From contig CM055109.1 in NCBI GenBank assembly GCA_029204225.1, positions 18,407,590 to 18,471,589 on the forward strand: 64,000 bases of DNA, read 5' to 3'. A program made the position numbers and the translations under genes. Source of the DNA: Diphasiastrum complanatum (lineage: Eukaryota; Streptophyta; Lycopodiopsida; Lycopodiales; Lycopodiaceae). Below the pieces are notes generated by a model that saw only the letters and a program-made list of their open reading frames with translations, was not told the DNA's origin and did not search any database. This document shows, piece after piece, positions 54,511-64,000 of this stretch (its first letter is position 1; every line of letters begins with the position of its first letter).

Positions 54511-55690
54511 GTTAGCTGATGCCATGCCCCGAGGTGTCGATGCAGAACCTCTCCACTCAAATGGGCTTCTAGCAGAGATGAAGTTGAGAGCCGAGTCTGA
54601 GAGCACAAGAATTATTAGTGCTAGGCTAAAATGTACAATTTGTAAGCCCCATGGTAATTCCTTAAAGATGGAAAACAATGTGGGAGCTAGTAATTTAGAC
54701 TCTCTCAACTTGAGTTATGTTTTTTAATAAAGAGGCCTCCTATTATCATGTAAGAGGTGGAACCCAAATCTTTATAGAATGAGGTTCACTCATTTATAAG
54801 AGGTGGAATCCAAATTGTGATAGAATTGGATTCACCAGTTCATGGATATACATAGAGGTCTCCTCATCGAGTTTCACAACATGTGATAATGTAATGAAAT
54901 GTTGTTGAATTGTTAATCAAATATCTATCTATTTGCAATTCAATCTATGCTCCATTTTCATGCATTAAGTTCGGGTACTTGTGTATGAATGTGTTTGTTG
55001 CTCCTCTTCAAGTTTGGTTTTGTGATTATAATCAAGTAGATGTGCAGGGCTTGGTGGCAGATCATTATCAGTCTAATCTGATGTTGCTTGGTGCTTGACT
55101 CCTTGAGGAGTTACAAATGTTGAGTGACATTTATAAGCACTTTGTAGGATTTGTGGTTCTTAGTTAAATTCAGTTTTGTTGATTTCATTAAGATTAGTTT
55201 CAATCCCATTCCATGTTCTTGCTTAGATTAGATTAGCAAGAATCTACATTCTGTCGAAACCCAAGAACTATTTGAAACATATTGTAGAACGTAGGCATTC
55301 GAATTTTGATAGATCCAGATTGAACTTGAGCATCCATTATCAGTAGGATTGAGATCAGGTTGTTGATGTGCCAACTTACAGACGGGGTACATCACTATAC
55401 TACCATTGTACTGCAACTCGTAGAGCTGAGAAGAAGAACAGGACATTGTCGGCTCTGTAGGCTGATAGGAACCTATCTTCGTTGTGTAGGAAATGGGTAG
55501 AGAGCAGAATAGAAACTGAGCAAACATTGTAAACACTGTGGCAGAACATTAGCAAATATAACAAACATTGGTGTTGTTGCTCCTGATAATCTTCTTCAAT
55601 CTTGCTCATCAATTCGTATCAAACAGTCTATTTTTTTATTCTATGTGGATCTGCTTGTCTGCATGCGTCCTTGCATTCATTTCTTTCTAC
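54511..55690. other. intergenic, no gene seen; one ~50-bp duplication
   Basis: AAGAGGTGGAACCCAAATC at about 54752 recurs as AAGAGGTGGAATCCAAATT at about 54800. The rest has no recognisable content. Confidence 0.5.
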
Positions 55691-56800
55691 CAGCAACAGT
55701 GAATGTATTCTCTAAAATCATCATTCGATCCACACCCTTGATCCACACCCAACCGTAAACGGTTTCAGAATCATCATTTGATCCACACCCAACCGTAATG
55801 TTTTAGACTCATCATTCGATCCACACACAATCGCAAACTGCTCTAGAAAACCACCACCCCATCGCTCTCCACCACTTCTCACATTTTTTCGTGGGGAGGA
55901 AGAACAGCCGTTGCGTCCCTGACGATTGCATTCGCCATTTTTCAGATTTTTGAGTTTCTCGAAATTTCATAATTTTCGATTTTTTCGAAAATTTAACATT
56001 TTTTCCATCCAACGAATTTTTTGAGTTTTTCAAATTTTCAAATTTTTTGAGCTTTTTCGAAAAAATTCCATCCAACGTGCATCCGACTGACCACTTAAAA
56101 AATTTTGTCCGACGATTGCATCCGACGACCAGCAAAAAAAAAAAATTTGTCCAGCGATTGCATCCGATGACTTTGCGTTCGACGATTTCATACGACATTT
56201 TTTAATTTTTTCGTCATTCTCGAGATTTTTTCATTCGACAAATTTTTCAAGTTTTTCAAAATTTTCGAGTTCTTCGAGTTTTTTGAATTTTCAAGTTCTT
56301 CGAGTTTTTCAAGATTTTTCAAATTTTTTTCGAGATTTTCGAAATTTTTGCAACCGCCGAATTTCCATCCGACATTGCAGCCGACAGTTGTATCCGAGAT
56401 TGTAACGAATCTGACACTGTCATTCTAATTTTGCATCTGACACTATCATTATGAATTTGCATTTGACATTGTCCCTACAATTTTCCATCCGACATTGTCA
56501 CTAGAATTGAATCCGACGACCTCTGCTCAGATCCGACAGACTCTTTTTTATAGAATTCCTATCGAACATCTAATTCTATTCTTATTTACTATCAATCGCA
56601 CATTTCAAAAAAAAAAAAAACCCCTCTCTGTCCTAGTTTTCTGAGTCGGTTGCGTCCGCGATGATTGCATCCGCCATTTTTCGGATTTTTGAGTTTTTCG
56701 AGTTTTTCAAATTTTTCGAGTTTTTCGGGTTTTCGAGTTTTTTTTGAGTTAGTCAAAAAAAAAAAACCAATAAAAAAACCAAAAGTTGACTCAAATCTGA
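55690..56800. repeat. degenerate TTTTTCGAG / CATCCGACGATT repeat field (probable gypsy LTR/leader)
   Basis: First come three copies of a TCGATCCACACCCAACCG word (55722-55835). Then alternating blocks of GATTGCATCCGACGA and of TTTTTCGAGTTTTTCAAATTTT follow over about 900 bases. It precedes a gypsy gag, where an LTR and leader would lie, but no LTR pair or primer-binding site was found. Confidence 0.55.
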
Positions 56801-56984
56801 GTTGAATTCAATCAGTTCTCATGCCAACCTACCAGAAGAACTTATGGATGAGTTCACACTGAGCAATCATCCAAATGATGAGAATAAGCCCTATCGTCTT
56901 AGATCTCAGATAAATCAAGATCATGGACCATCCAGATAGAGGCCCAATCAATCTGATACCCCTGATGATCAACATGTTCAACAT

Positions 56985-58115
56985 GCTCACCATACCGCAA
57001 GATCCAATAAACGAACACCCGGATTAAAATTACCAAAGTTCGACGGTAATGTAGACCCTCATAAATTTCTACAAGTCTTTGAGAATGCATGCGAAGTATA
57101 TGGAGAATATACTGACAATGCAAAGTCCCCAATTATTTTCAATGACCATGGTAGATAAAGCACGAGAGTGGTTTTTTAACCTCGATCGTGATGATAGACA
57201 AGATTGGTCAGAGCTGAAAGAGTCTTTTATTAAACGCTTCCAACCTTTCCGACTCACAGAAAGCCCCCTTGTACGTCTTAGTAATATAAAAATAAAAAAA
57301 AGATGAACGCGTACGTGACTATATCGAGCGCTTCAAGCATCGCAGAAGTCAAGTCCAGGAACAGCCAACTGATAAAATGTTGATCATATGGTTTATAGTT
57401 GACCTTTCAAGACGCATATGGAAAGAGCACCTAGCGAAGAGTATTTTACTCTAAATTCCGCTATGTCTGATGCCATTCGTGAAGAAGATGAAGGGACTGA
57501 CGATGAGGACCAGAAAGAGAAAAGAGCTCAACCTGTTTTCCCTGAAAATCATCCAAGTGAGCCAAGAGATTCAAACCAAGTCTAGAAATCTCAGTTCGAG
57601 TTGATGAATCAACAACATCAACAACAGATGGAGAAACTAAACAAAGAATTTCAGCAAACTTTAAAATCTATCAGACAACCACAACCACGTTATATGAGTC
57701 CAGTTTAAGTTCAGGAGTTGCCAAGACAACAACCACCTGCACAACAACAAAGATTGGCACTCTCAGGTCCAAGAGAAACTGCTCAACCAAACAGGCCAAA
57801 CCAACAGTACATGCCAATGTAATGCAGAATACCTCTTATGACACCACAACCTATGAACCTACTTATGATGAAGGTCCTCTTACCACATATGTAGATGAGG
57901 CATCTACCTCCTATCCTAATGAGCAATATTATCCAGAGGAGCAACTTACTCAAGTTGACCAAAATGGTTATGTCATTTTCCCTTCAACACTTCAGAAGAG
58001 ATGTTTTGTATGCGGAGAAATCACTCACTTTCAAAGTGAACGTCGACTTCAATATGACTTTGTAGCCGAATGTGCTGATTGTATCAGAAGGCAAACCAAA
58101 AATTCCAGCATGTAG
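56985..58115 (+). pseudogene. gypsy gag (element 4), frame-broken
   Basis: The gag core starts with LKLPKFDGNVDPHKFLQVF in one frame. It shifts to the frame 57079-57306 (AREWFFNLDRDDRQDWSELK then FIKRFQPF), the retrotransposon-gag pattern. A Gln-rich segment follows with stops. The frame 57822-58115 ends in CFVCGEITHFQSER, a zinc knuckle whose last Cys is replaced by Arg. Confidence 0.8.
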
Positions 58116-58481
58116 GCTATCTGAAAAGCCGTTGCTTGCTGTCGCACAAGCGCAACATAGGGCCTTAGATCAGACCAGGACCCAGCACAACCACACCCTC
58201 CTGCTAATACTTCCATGATTCCACAATCTTACCCTGACCCTGTAGAAGCTCAACGACAATATCATGAGTTCCGAGATGAGTTTGATAGAGCTGAAGATAG
58301 GATTTCTACTCCGCCCTCTGCCCAGTTATCTATGCAAGGGCAACCACCACGAGGAATAGAGGTTCTTTCCAATCTCTTATAAGCTCAAATCACTATGCCC
58401 TTCTACACGGCCGTAAAGTTTTCCAAACCCTTGTGGGATGCCACACTACAAATCTCCCAGTAGTCTAACATACCAAATGAA

Positions 58482-58952
58482 TTGAGACGACTGAAAAACG
58501 TTGAAGTGGTTCATAATATTGATATGAGCTTACTTCATATAGGTGTTGCTAAAGGTAATAGCATCACTTTACCAGTGCACTACAAATCTTACCCATTCGT
58601 GCAAGCCATTCTCGATAGTGGGTCTGGCGTGAATATTATCGCCCTGTCCTTAGCCAAGACATGGGGAATATCCACCTTGAAAAAGCCTAAGTACAAGTTA
58701 CGCATGGCTGACCAACGAATGACGACACCTGTCGGTCACATAAGCAATTCACTGATTAAAATTGTAGGTTTAAGTTTCACCATAAAGTGTGTAGTACTAG
58801 ATTTTCCTGATGAACCACACACCTATCAATTTCTTCTTGGAACGCCTTGGTTAGAAATGGCTGGAGTGATTCAAGATTGGAAGAAAAACAAATTAGTTTC
58901 TGGCAATAGGAGAATCTTTGTCGATGCCACAGGGAAGATAAAGCCTGCATGA
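58482..58952 (+). pseudogene. gypsy aspartic protease (element 4), open frame
   Basis: A 156-codon frame with the catalytic block AILDSGSGVNIIALSLA near residues 44-60 (DSG instead of the commoner DTG in this family) and the C-terminal FLLGTPWLEMAGVIQD block. The domain is uninterrupted, but the flanking gag and the missing RT make it non-functional. Confidence 0.82.
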
Positions 58953-59009
58953 ATTGAAGATGATTAGTCTTCAACTACCTATAATGACCCCGAAAGTATC
59001 GATTCAACC

Positions 59010-59440
59010 ATGAAGGGTCATTACATGCAGAGTATTGATATCATTAATTGGGGACATGTTTTAGCGACCATCGATTGTGTCAACACCACTCTTTGTGAAC
59101 ATGAGGTTCAAGAAGAAGAACCAATCGAAATCATTATAAACTCCATGGATATCAACACTCTTATCCTACCTTTGTACATGATAGATGTCCTCTCTATTGA
59201 GTGGATACCTGAAAACGCTTTTATTACTGAAGTATCCACCAGTGAGGATGGCATTCTTACTATGGGAGAACATGAGTTATCTGACGACCAGTTTATTCAC
59301 TTGTTGTATCCAAAGCGTTTAGGAAAGCGTCGTATACCAAAAGAGATTAAACTTCCATCACCATTGGCTTGTGTGCAAAATCCACAACCCATCAACACTC
59401 TTGTATATAGACCAAAATTTAATGTTTATCAATTGGATGT
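59010..59440 (+). pseudogene. gypsy pol linker (element 4), truncated by an LTR insertion
   Basis: An open frame after the protease, unrecognised by domain but in the position of the protease-RT linker. Its last ~27 codons (from 59441) are LTR sequence of the inserted element and give an artificial Ala/Pro/Leu tail. Confidence 0.6.
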
Positions 59441-59650
59441 TGTTGTAAAGTTACCTTTACAAGCTTTACTTCCGGCGCCAACGGCGCCAGCAGCGCCCCT
59501 GCTGCTCCCGGCGCCACTGTGACCAGAATCCAGCCGACGCCAAGTTCCTATGGCTGAAAATCTTTGATCGGTTTCAGCGAAGTCCAGAGAGCTCAGATCG
59601 ATGTGCAATCACCTCACACGATCTAGGCATGATTAAAGGAAACCTGGGGA
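59441..59650 (+). repeat. 5' LTR of the non-coding element
   Basis: It starts with the inverted repeat TTGTAAAG-TTAC-CTTTACAA. A very GC-rich segment follows with repeated GGCGCC words and AGCAGC facing GCTGCT. It matches 61951-62183 with small indels. Confidence 0.75.
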
Positions 59651-59789
59651 TCAATAAATTTTAGAGAGAGAAAACGTGCTTTACTAGCCTGGGTAGAGTA
59701 CTTGGTATGAGGAGAGGTGGCGAATCCCACCAATACTATAGGGGAGTGCGGGTTGCGACTCAGTGGATTCATCAGGACAACTGTTGTGC

Positions 59790-60185
59790 AAGGTGTTGCC
59801 CACAGTGTAAGCACGGGTGCGTCCACAGTTGGGGTGGTCGGCAGAACGGGGGACTTGATGAGTCAAGGTGCTATCCTTGAGGTGTAAGCACGGTCAGTTC
59901 TCGCGGTTCGGGCCTGGCGCTATATGCACATAGGACAGATGAGGCAGTGTGCTGCCATTAGGTTGGTGTAAGCACGGTCTCTGTCTTGTGGACTGCGGGG
60001 CGACATATTCGAACTGTACAGGTTAACCATTGATACAGAGATGCTGCTCGAATTTGGATGTAAAGCACGGGTGGTTAGCTGCCGGTGCGGGATAGCTGCC
60101 GATCGTTTAGCTATAAGGGCTATCAACCAGAGTTGGTGGGGCGTGACTGAGGCAATGTGCTGCTTAATGGTGAAAGCACGGATAG
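59790..60185 (+). repeat. five-unit GTGTAAGCACGG hairpin array
   Basis: TGTAAGCACGG or near variants occur at 59806, 59883, 59967, 60059 and 60171 (spacing 77, 84, 92, 112). In at least three units a GTGCT about 20-25 bases upstream can pair with the AGCAC inside the motif. Confidence 0.65.
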
Positions 60186-61012
60186 TTGGATGGGTATTCT
60201 CTGTGGGCTGATTTTGTGATCGATCTGTATGGGCGTGGCCAGGCAAAGGTCCTTTGGCAGGACTATCTCAAAGGGGGACCTTGTCTTTGTTACCTATTAG
60301 TAAACCTGCCTGAGTGTCTTGCTTGTATGTATTCATGGTGAGTCTCAATACTCGAGCTTTGCCTGGTTTGCATGATTGCTTGTGATACAAGGAGCTGATG
60401 GCTCGAGAAGGAACCTTTTTTTTTAAGGCTGATACCATCAAACAAAGAGGACTACAGAATCTGTGGGGCGGATTCGCAGCTCAAGTACTCGCACGTGAAC
60501 GGCAATGAAAGTTGGAAAGGGCAATTTTAGGGGAGATCTTTTATGGAACAGTTGGTCTTCATTTGGGACGTCCACCTTCAGAACTGAAACTCACTAAGCA
60601 TGGGTGATATCCAATATCAGTTGGGTTTTTCCTCAAAGGAGAAAGACTAGGATCCTCTTCAGAGATTGGCAACAAGTTGGATCAAGCCATAATCCTAACA
60701 GATGGGAAGCAAAGTGTTGGAAAGGCTTTTTGTCCAAAGAACTCTACTCTAACTCCGGTCAGCTGATTTTATAAGCGGAGGGAAACTATCACACACACAC
60801 CTCTCTCTTGGGGCAAATTTTGAATGAAAGTTGATCAGAACAAGGGCAAATTCAAGGTGACGTAGCCATACTCACACAAGGAGACTAGCGAACTTTGGAC
60901 CTAATAAGTTGACAAGTTTTTGTTGTGGAAAGGAAAGCTTGTTATAGGCTTTCTATGGACCAACAATGATGAGGAGACATAATGAGTACACTGACATGTG
61001 TTACGTGTAAAG
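60186..61012. other. interior of the non-coding LTR element, no gene seen
   Basis: No coding domain or strong repeat. A short CA run lies near 60790. Confidence 0.5.
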
Positions 61013-61380
61013 CAGCTGATCAACGAAGGAACTGTGAAAGTTGAGTCTTGCACGAGAGACTTGGTATTTCGAACGGACGCTAAGGAACAATTCATGTTGA
61101 GATCGGACTAGTGCAAACCCTGGGTGCATATATCTGATTCAAAGAGAGCTACTTGAATCCAAGCTAGATGTACACTTTTTGTTTTGACTGTGAGGCAACT
61201 GACCAGTGATGGAATTGTGAAAGTCAAGTTTTGCATGACGGACATGGCGCTTCAAACGAACGCGAAGAGATAGTTTGTATGCGGATCAAACTGGTGTGAC
61301 CCCTTGGCTCTCCACGAGGTCAATGGTTACATTTGGATTGATTCAAAGACAACTGCTTCAAGCTAAGTGAGAGGTGCATT
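61013..61380. repeat. diverged ~185-bp tandem duplication
   Basis: GAACTGTGAAAGTTGAGTCTTGCACGA...TGATTCAAAGAGAGCTACTT (from 61013) is repeated from about 61197 as GAATTGTGAAAGTCAAGTTTTGCATGA...TGATTCAAAGACAACTGCTT. Confidence 0.65.
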
Positions 61381-61935
61381 GCAGAATACTCAATCTTTGC
61401 CTACCTCAAAGAGCCAAAAATGAAAAGTATCAAGATCAGGCTGGGACAAGGAGAGAAATCAAGGTGCAGAAGCAACAAGGCACGAAGTGGACCATAAAGT
61501 GGGCAATCAAACGATAAATCCTTTGGCTCAGGGAGCCTTGAAACTTGTGCGGAACTGATCAAATTTGGAGCTCAGGCAGCTCAACACAAAGTGCATCAAG
61601 GACAAATCAGGAGCTCAAAGGAGTTCCAAAGTCAAAAGTTAGAAGCGACAGGGGCGAACATTTCACAGAAAGGCCTCTGTCACCAGTTAATAAGGTTCTT
61701 GGGTTTTACATAAGCGATATAAAATCTATGCTTTTTCCAGACAAAGTGATATTTTCAAGTTATGTAATTTTTCAGTACAAAGAGCTGAGCCTCCGACTTG
61801 TGGTGTGCCAGCTTCAATGTTAATAAAAAATGACCAGTAAATTGAGTACTGTGCCAGTAGCTCAAATGTATAGTTAATCTTAATTGGGAGATACCTTTAC
61901 TTTAATCTGACAACTGATGAGGACATCAGATTTTA

Positions 61936-61950
61936 TAAAGGTGGAGTGGA
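61936..61950 (+). promoter_or_regulatory. polypurine tract of the non-coding element
   Basis: AAAGGTGGAGTGGA directly before the TGTTG start of the 3' LTR. Confidence 0.6.
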
Positions 61951-62183
61951 TGTTGTAAAGTTACCTTTACAAGCTTTACTTCCGGCATCACCGACGCCAG
62001 CATTGTCCCCGGCGCCAGCAGCGCCCCTGCTGCTCCGGCGCCACTGTGACCAGAATCCAGCCGCGCCAAGTTCCTATGGCTAAAAATCTTTGATCGGTTC
62101 TAGCGAAGTCCAAAGAGCTCAGATCGATGTGCAATCACCTCACACGATCTAGGCATGATTAAAGGAAGCCTAAGGATTAAATG
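61951..62183 (+). repeat. 3' LTR of the non-coding element
   Basis: Same start and order as the 5' LTR. A GC hairpin lies at 62011-62042 (GGCGCCAGCAGC facing GCTGCTCCGGCGCC). The match stops near 62183, after which an unrelated minus-strand open frame begins. Confidence 0.75.
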
Positions 62184-62648
62184 TGAGACTGAGCATTTCT
62201 TTTCGATATGATAATGGAAGATCATTGACGACTTTTTAATCCTGCATTCTATATCATTATTTGTTTTACTATCCCAGCCTTGATCTATGAGATCTGACAA
62301 AGTCTCATCTAATAAATTATTGCAAACAAATAAAGTTGGTGTCTTTTGAACACTTGCACTTGAGAAAAAATCAACAAATATATACAATGAGAGAAACCAA
62401 CTTAGGTGAACAATTTTCAAACCCGTACTTATCTTCATGGCATTTCTAACATCCAAGGGTAGCTTGCATTTGAAGGATTCAGAAATGATACTTTTATGAG
62501 TAGGCCACTCATCAGTCCGACAATGGAATTGCTTCAAGCTTGCCGAAACCTCCATCCATTTATGGTATATATGAAGATTCATAAAAATATATACCACTAT
62601 CTGCAAGTTTCTTTGGACTTCTTCCTCTCTATTACAGCTTTCCAACAT
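62184..62648 (-). CDS. hypothetical open frame, possibly a gene fragment ending in the LTR
   Basis: A 182-codon minus-strand frame from 62648 whose last ~28 codons (below 62184) are LTR sequence. Residues 1-155 match no family I recognise. It is long for random sequence of this composition and could be two exons read through a short intron near 62440-62360. It may equally be chance. Confidence 0.2.
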
Positions 62649-63137
62649 CAGAGTGAATCACATCCAATATTCCTGCAAGTGATTGTGCTGGCTCCCATTC
62701 ACTTACGTTTGATGGATATAAATCTGAAAGAAGATAAACGTTGAGTAATTTAAATCTTAATCTGAAGAGCTTCAATAAAAAAAACACCTATGATTGCAGT
62801 AGAGTGCATACGTTTTAATATACTTACAGTTACATTTTCGATGATCATGAGGATTGATATCTTGTACTTTTATTTCTGAATGCATATAAACATGTTGTAC
62901 AAAAACTTATGATATAGAGTGACCTCCGGGAGTTGTCTTAAAATCCAAATTTTTTTGCTTTCCAATAAGATTTGTATGTCATCTTTGTCCTTTTTTTTCT
63001 CTGTCGAATATTGTCCTTTAATGATGGATGCAAGAACACCCATGAATTCTGAAGAAACGAAATGTTTCTAACTACAAAGCCTTGTTAGCTTTCAGCCCTC
63101 AACTTGACGAAACTCAAAAATCTGGAGACACGAAACA
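62649..63137. other. no gene seen
   Basis: AT-rich, no repeats or domains noted. Confidence 0.5.
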
Positions 63138-63682
63138 CGAAGAGTTTCGCGAACACAAAAGTCAAAGGAGACGAAGACGAACAGTTCGCAAACACGAAAG
63201 ATCCACGAACGAGATTCCTTTGCGATCCAGTACAAGAGAAAGACATACGAGCAAAATGAAACCCGTTTTGCCCTCACGCTCCAAAGAGTACCAGCAAAGA
63301 TCGCGCAAGTACCCAGAAGTACAAAAACCTGATCTGATGGCGTGACGTCAACAGATACTCTCTAGGTCGTGGCTAATCTGCCACTCTTGTAATTCCGTGA
63401 TTAATTGTAGATGTTTAATCACTCTAATCTTAGATTTACATAGAGCGACCATATTTACTGGCTTGACATATAGAAGAGTTTCGCGAACACAAAAGTCAAA
63501 GGAGATAAAGACAAATGGTTCTCGAACACGAAAGATCCACGGACGAGATCCCTTTGCGGTCCAGGACGAGATCCCTTTGCGGTCCAGTACGAGAGAAAGG
63601 CATACAAGCAAAACGAAACTCGTTTTGTCCTCACACTCCAAAAAGTACCAGCAAAGATCGCACAAGTACCCAAAAGTACAGA
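63138..63682. repeat. direct repeat pair, ~333 bp apart
   Basis: 63138-63327 and 63472-63682 share GAAGAGTTTCGCGAACACAA, GAACACGAAAGATCCACG, CTCCAAA, AGTACCAGCAAAGATCGC and other blocks. The second copy carries an extra ~23-base internal duplication (GACGAGATCCCTTTGCGGTC twice). They may be parts of an LTR or of a satellite that continues past the window. Confidence 0.75.
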
Positions 63683-64000
63683 ATTGAGGATGCATAAGGG
63701 CTAAGAGGTTGGCCAATGTTAGCTTCAAGAGCTCTTCTAGATTGCCTGGCAATTTGTAGCTGCTTCTTGTCGTAACATCTAGATATTTTTTTTACGAAAA
63801 GGGCCGATTGCTCTGAATTAGGTATTGTGAAGATCTTTGGTACCAGTGCTAATGTACGGTCTCAAGGTCACTGTGAGTGTCGTATGCGAGGGAGAACTAT
63901 GGAGATGGATGGAAGATCAGTTTTGGAGGGCGATGAAATGATAGGTGGTGAGAGGCGACATGAGATGAGCTAGTGTGAGGTGGTGAGATGGCGCGAGGAG
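63683..64000. other. right edge, no gene seen
   Basis: The last ~60 bases are rich in GAGRTGRG words; otherwise nothing is recognised. Confidence 0.4.

Larger units (their letters stand above)
56820..59440 (+). mobile_element. Ty3/gypsy element 4: gag, zinc knuckle, protease and linker
   Basis: The coding order is gag, CCHC knuckle, aspartic protease and a further pol linker; it then stops at 59440, where a separate LTR element begins. RT, RNase H and integrase are not seen to the right. It differs from the 1.9-10.7 kb chromoviruses in gag and protease. Confidence 0.82.
59441..62183 (+). mobile_element. non-coding LTR retroelement (TRIM/LARD-like), 2.7 kb
   Basis: Direct repeats at 59441-59650 and 61951-62183 both begin TGTTGTAAAG. 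The right copy is immediately preceded by a purine tract (AAAGGTGGAGTGGA). The interior (about 2.3 kb) encodes no retroelement protein. It inserted in the gypsy element 4 linker. A short LTR, PPT and non-coding interior are the marks of a non-autonomous LTR element. The LTR 3' ends and primer-binding site could not be fixed. Confidence 0.68.

Noticed and set aside
59441-59522. An Ala/Pro/Leu-rich C-terminus of the gypsy linker protein
   Set aside because: These codons are the GC-rich LTR of the inserted element read through, not native protein.

Overview
This is eukaryotic plant nuclear DNA. The evidence is a plastid-targeted magnesium-chelatase D-subunit gene, split genes with GT-AG introns, a telo-box cluster (AAACCCTAA type) upstream of a start codon, plant-type copia and chromoviral retrotransposons primed by initiator tRNA-Met, a hAT transposon and long CT/GA microsatellites. 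A Penelope-like reverse transcriptase and TE-inflated introns would fit a fern, lycophyte, moss or gymnosperm better than a typical flowering plant. That placement is inference; the species is not identified.

Layout. 1-19.0 kb is a nest of transposable elements: a copia fragment (-), two closely related Ty3 chromoviruses lying head to head as a large inverted repeat (1.9-6.1 kb on -, 6.1-10.65 kb on +), a LINE reverse-transcriptase fragment, a decayed hAT transposase, a gutted third gypsy element with two LTR-like repeats, and the LINE C-terminus with its 3' tail. 19.6-27.5 kb holds ten exons of CHLD on the minus strand. The reading frame is clean through the AAA+ module and the proline-rich/acidic linker, but the C-terminal VWA exons are absent from the window. 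The TE nest therefore lies inside a giant last-visible intron or marks a truncation.

27.6-38.5 kb is intergenic and TE-rich: a GCGATGG-motif field, a Penelope-like element whose two halves lie in opposite orientations (a twin-priming layout), two degraded copia elements (32.5-35.2 and 35.9-37.8 kb), an 88-bp CT microsatellite and a ~320-bp tandem duplication.

41.0-51.7 kb is a complete nine-exon BUD13 homologue (662 codons, minus strand). Its 4.9-kb intron 3 carries a degraded copia element and a tRNA-headed SINE whose CT tail ends one base before the exon 3 splice donor. A 39-bp-period minisatellite sits just upstream of the BUD13 start codon. 53.7-54.5 kb is a ~381-bp-period repeat. 55.7-59.4 kb is a further gypsy gag-protease region, interrupted at 59.44 kb by a 2.7-kb non-coding LTR element. 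The right end has a short unknown ORF and direct repeats.

Only two ordinary host genes are supported: CHLD (chlorophyll synthesis) and BUD13 (pre-mRNA splicing, RES complex). The most unusual signals are the SINE and LINE sharing a 3' tail with a compensatory hairpin change, microsatellites abutting 5' splice sites in both host genes, the inverted chromovirus pair with a templated 21-base filler at its junction, and the inverted Penelope-like copy.
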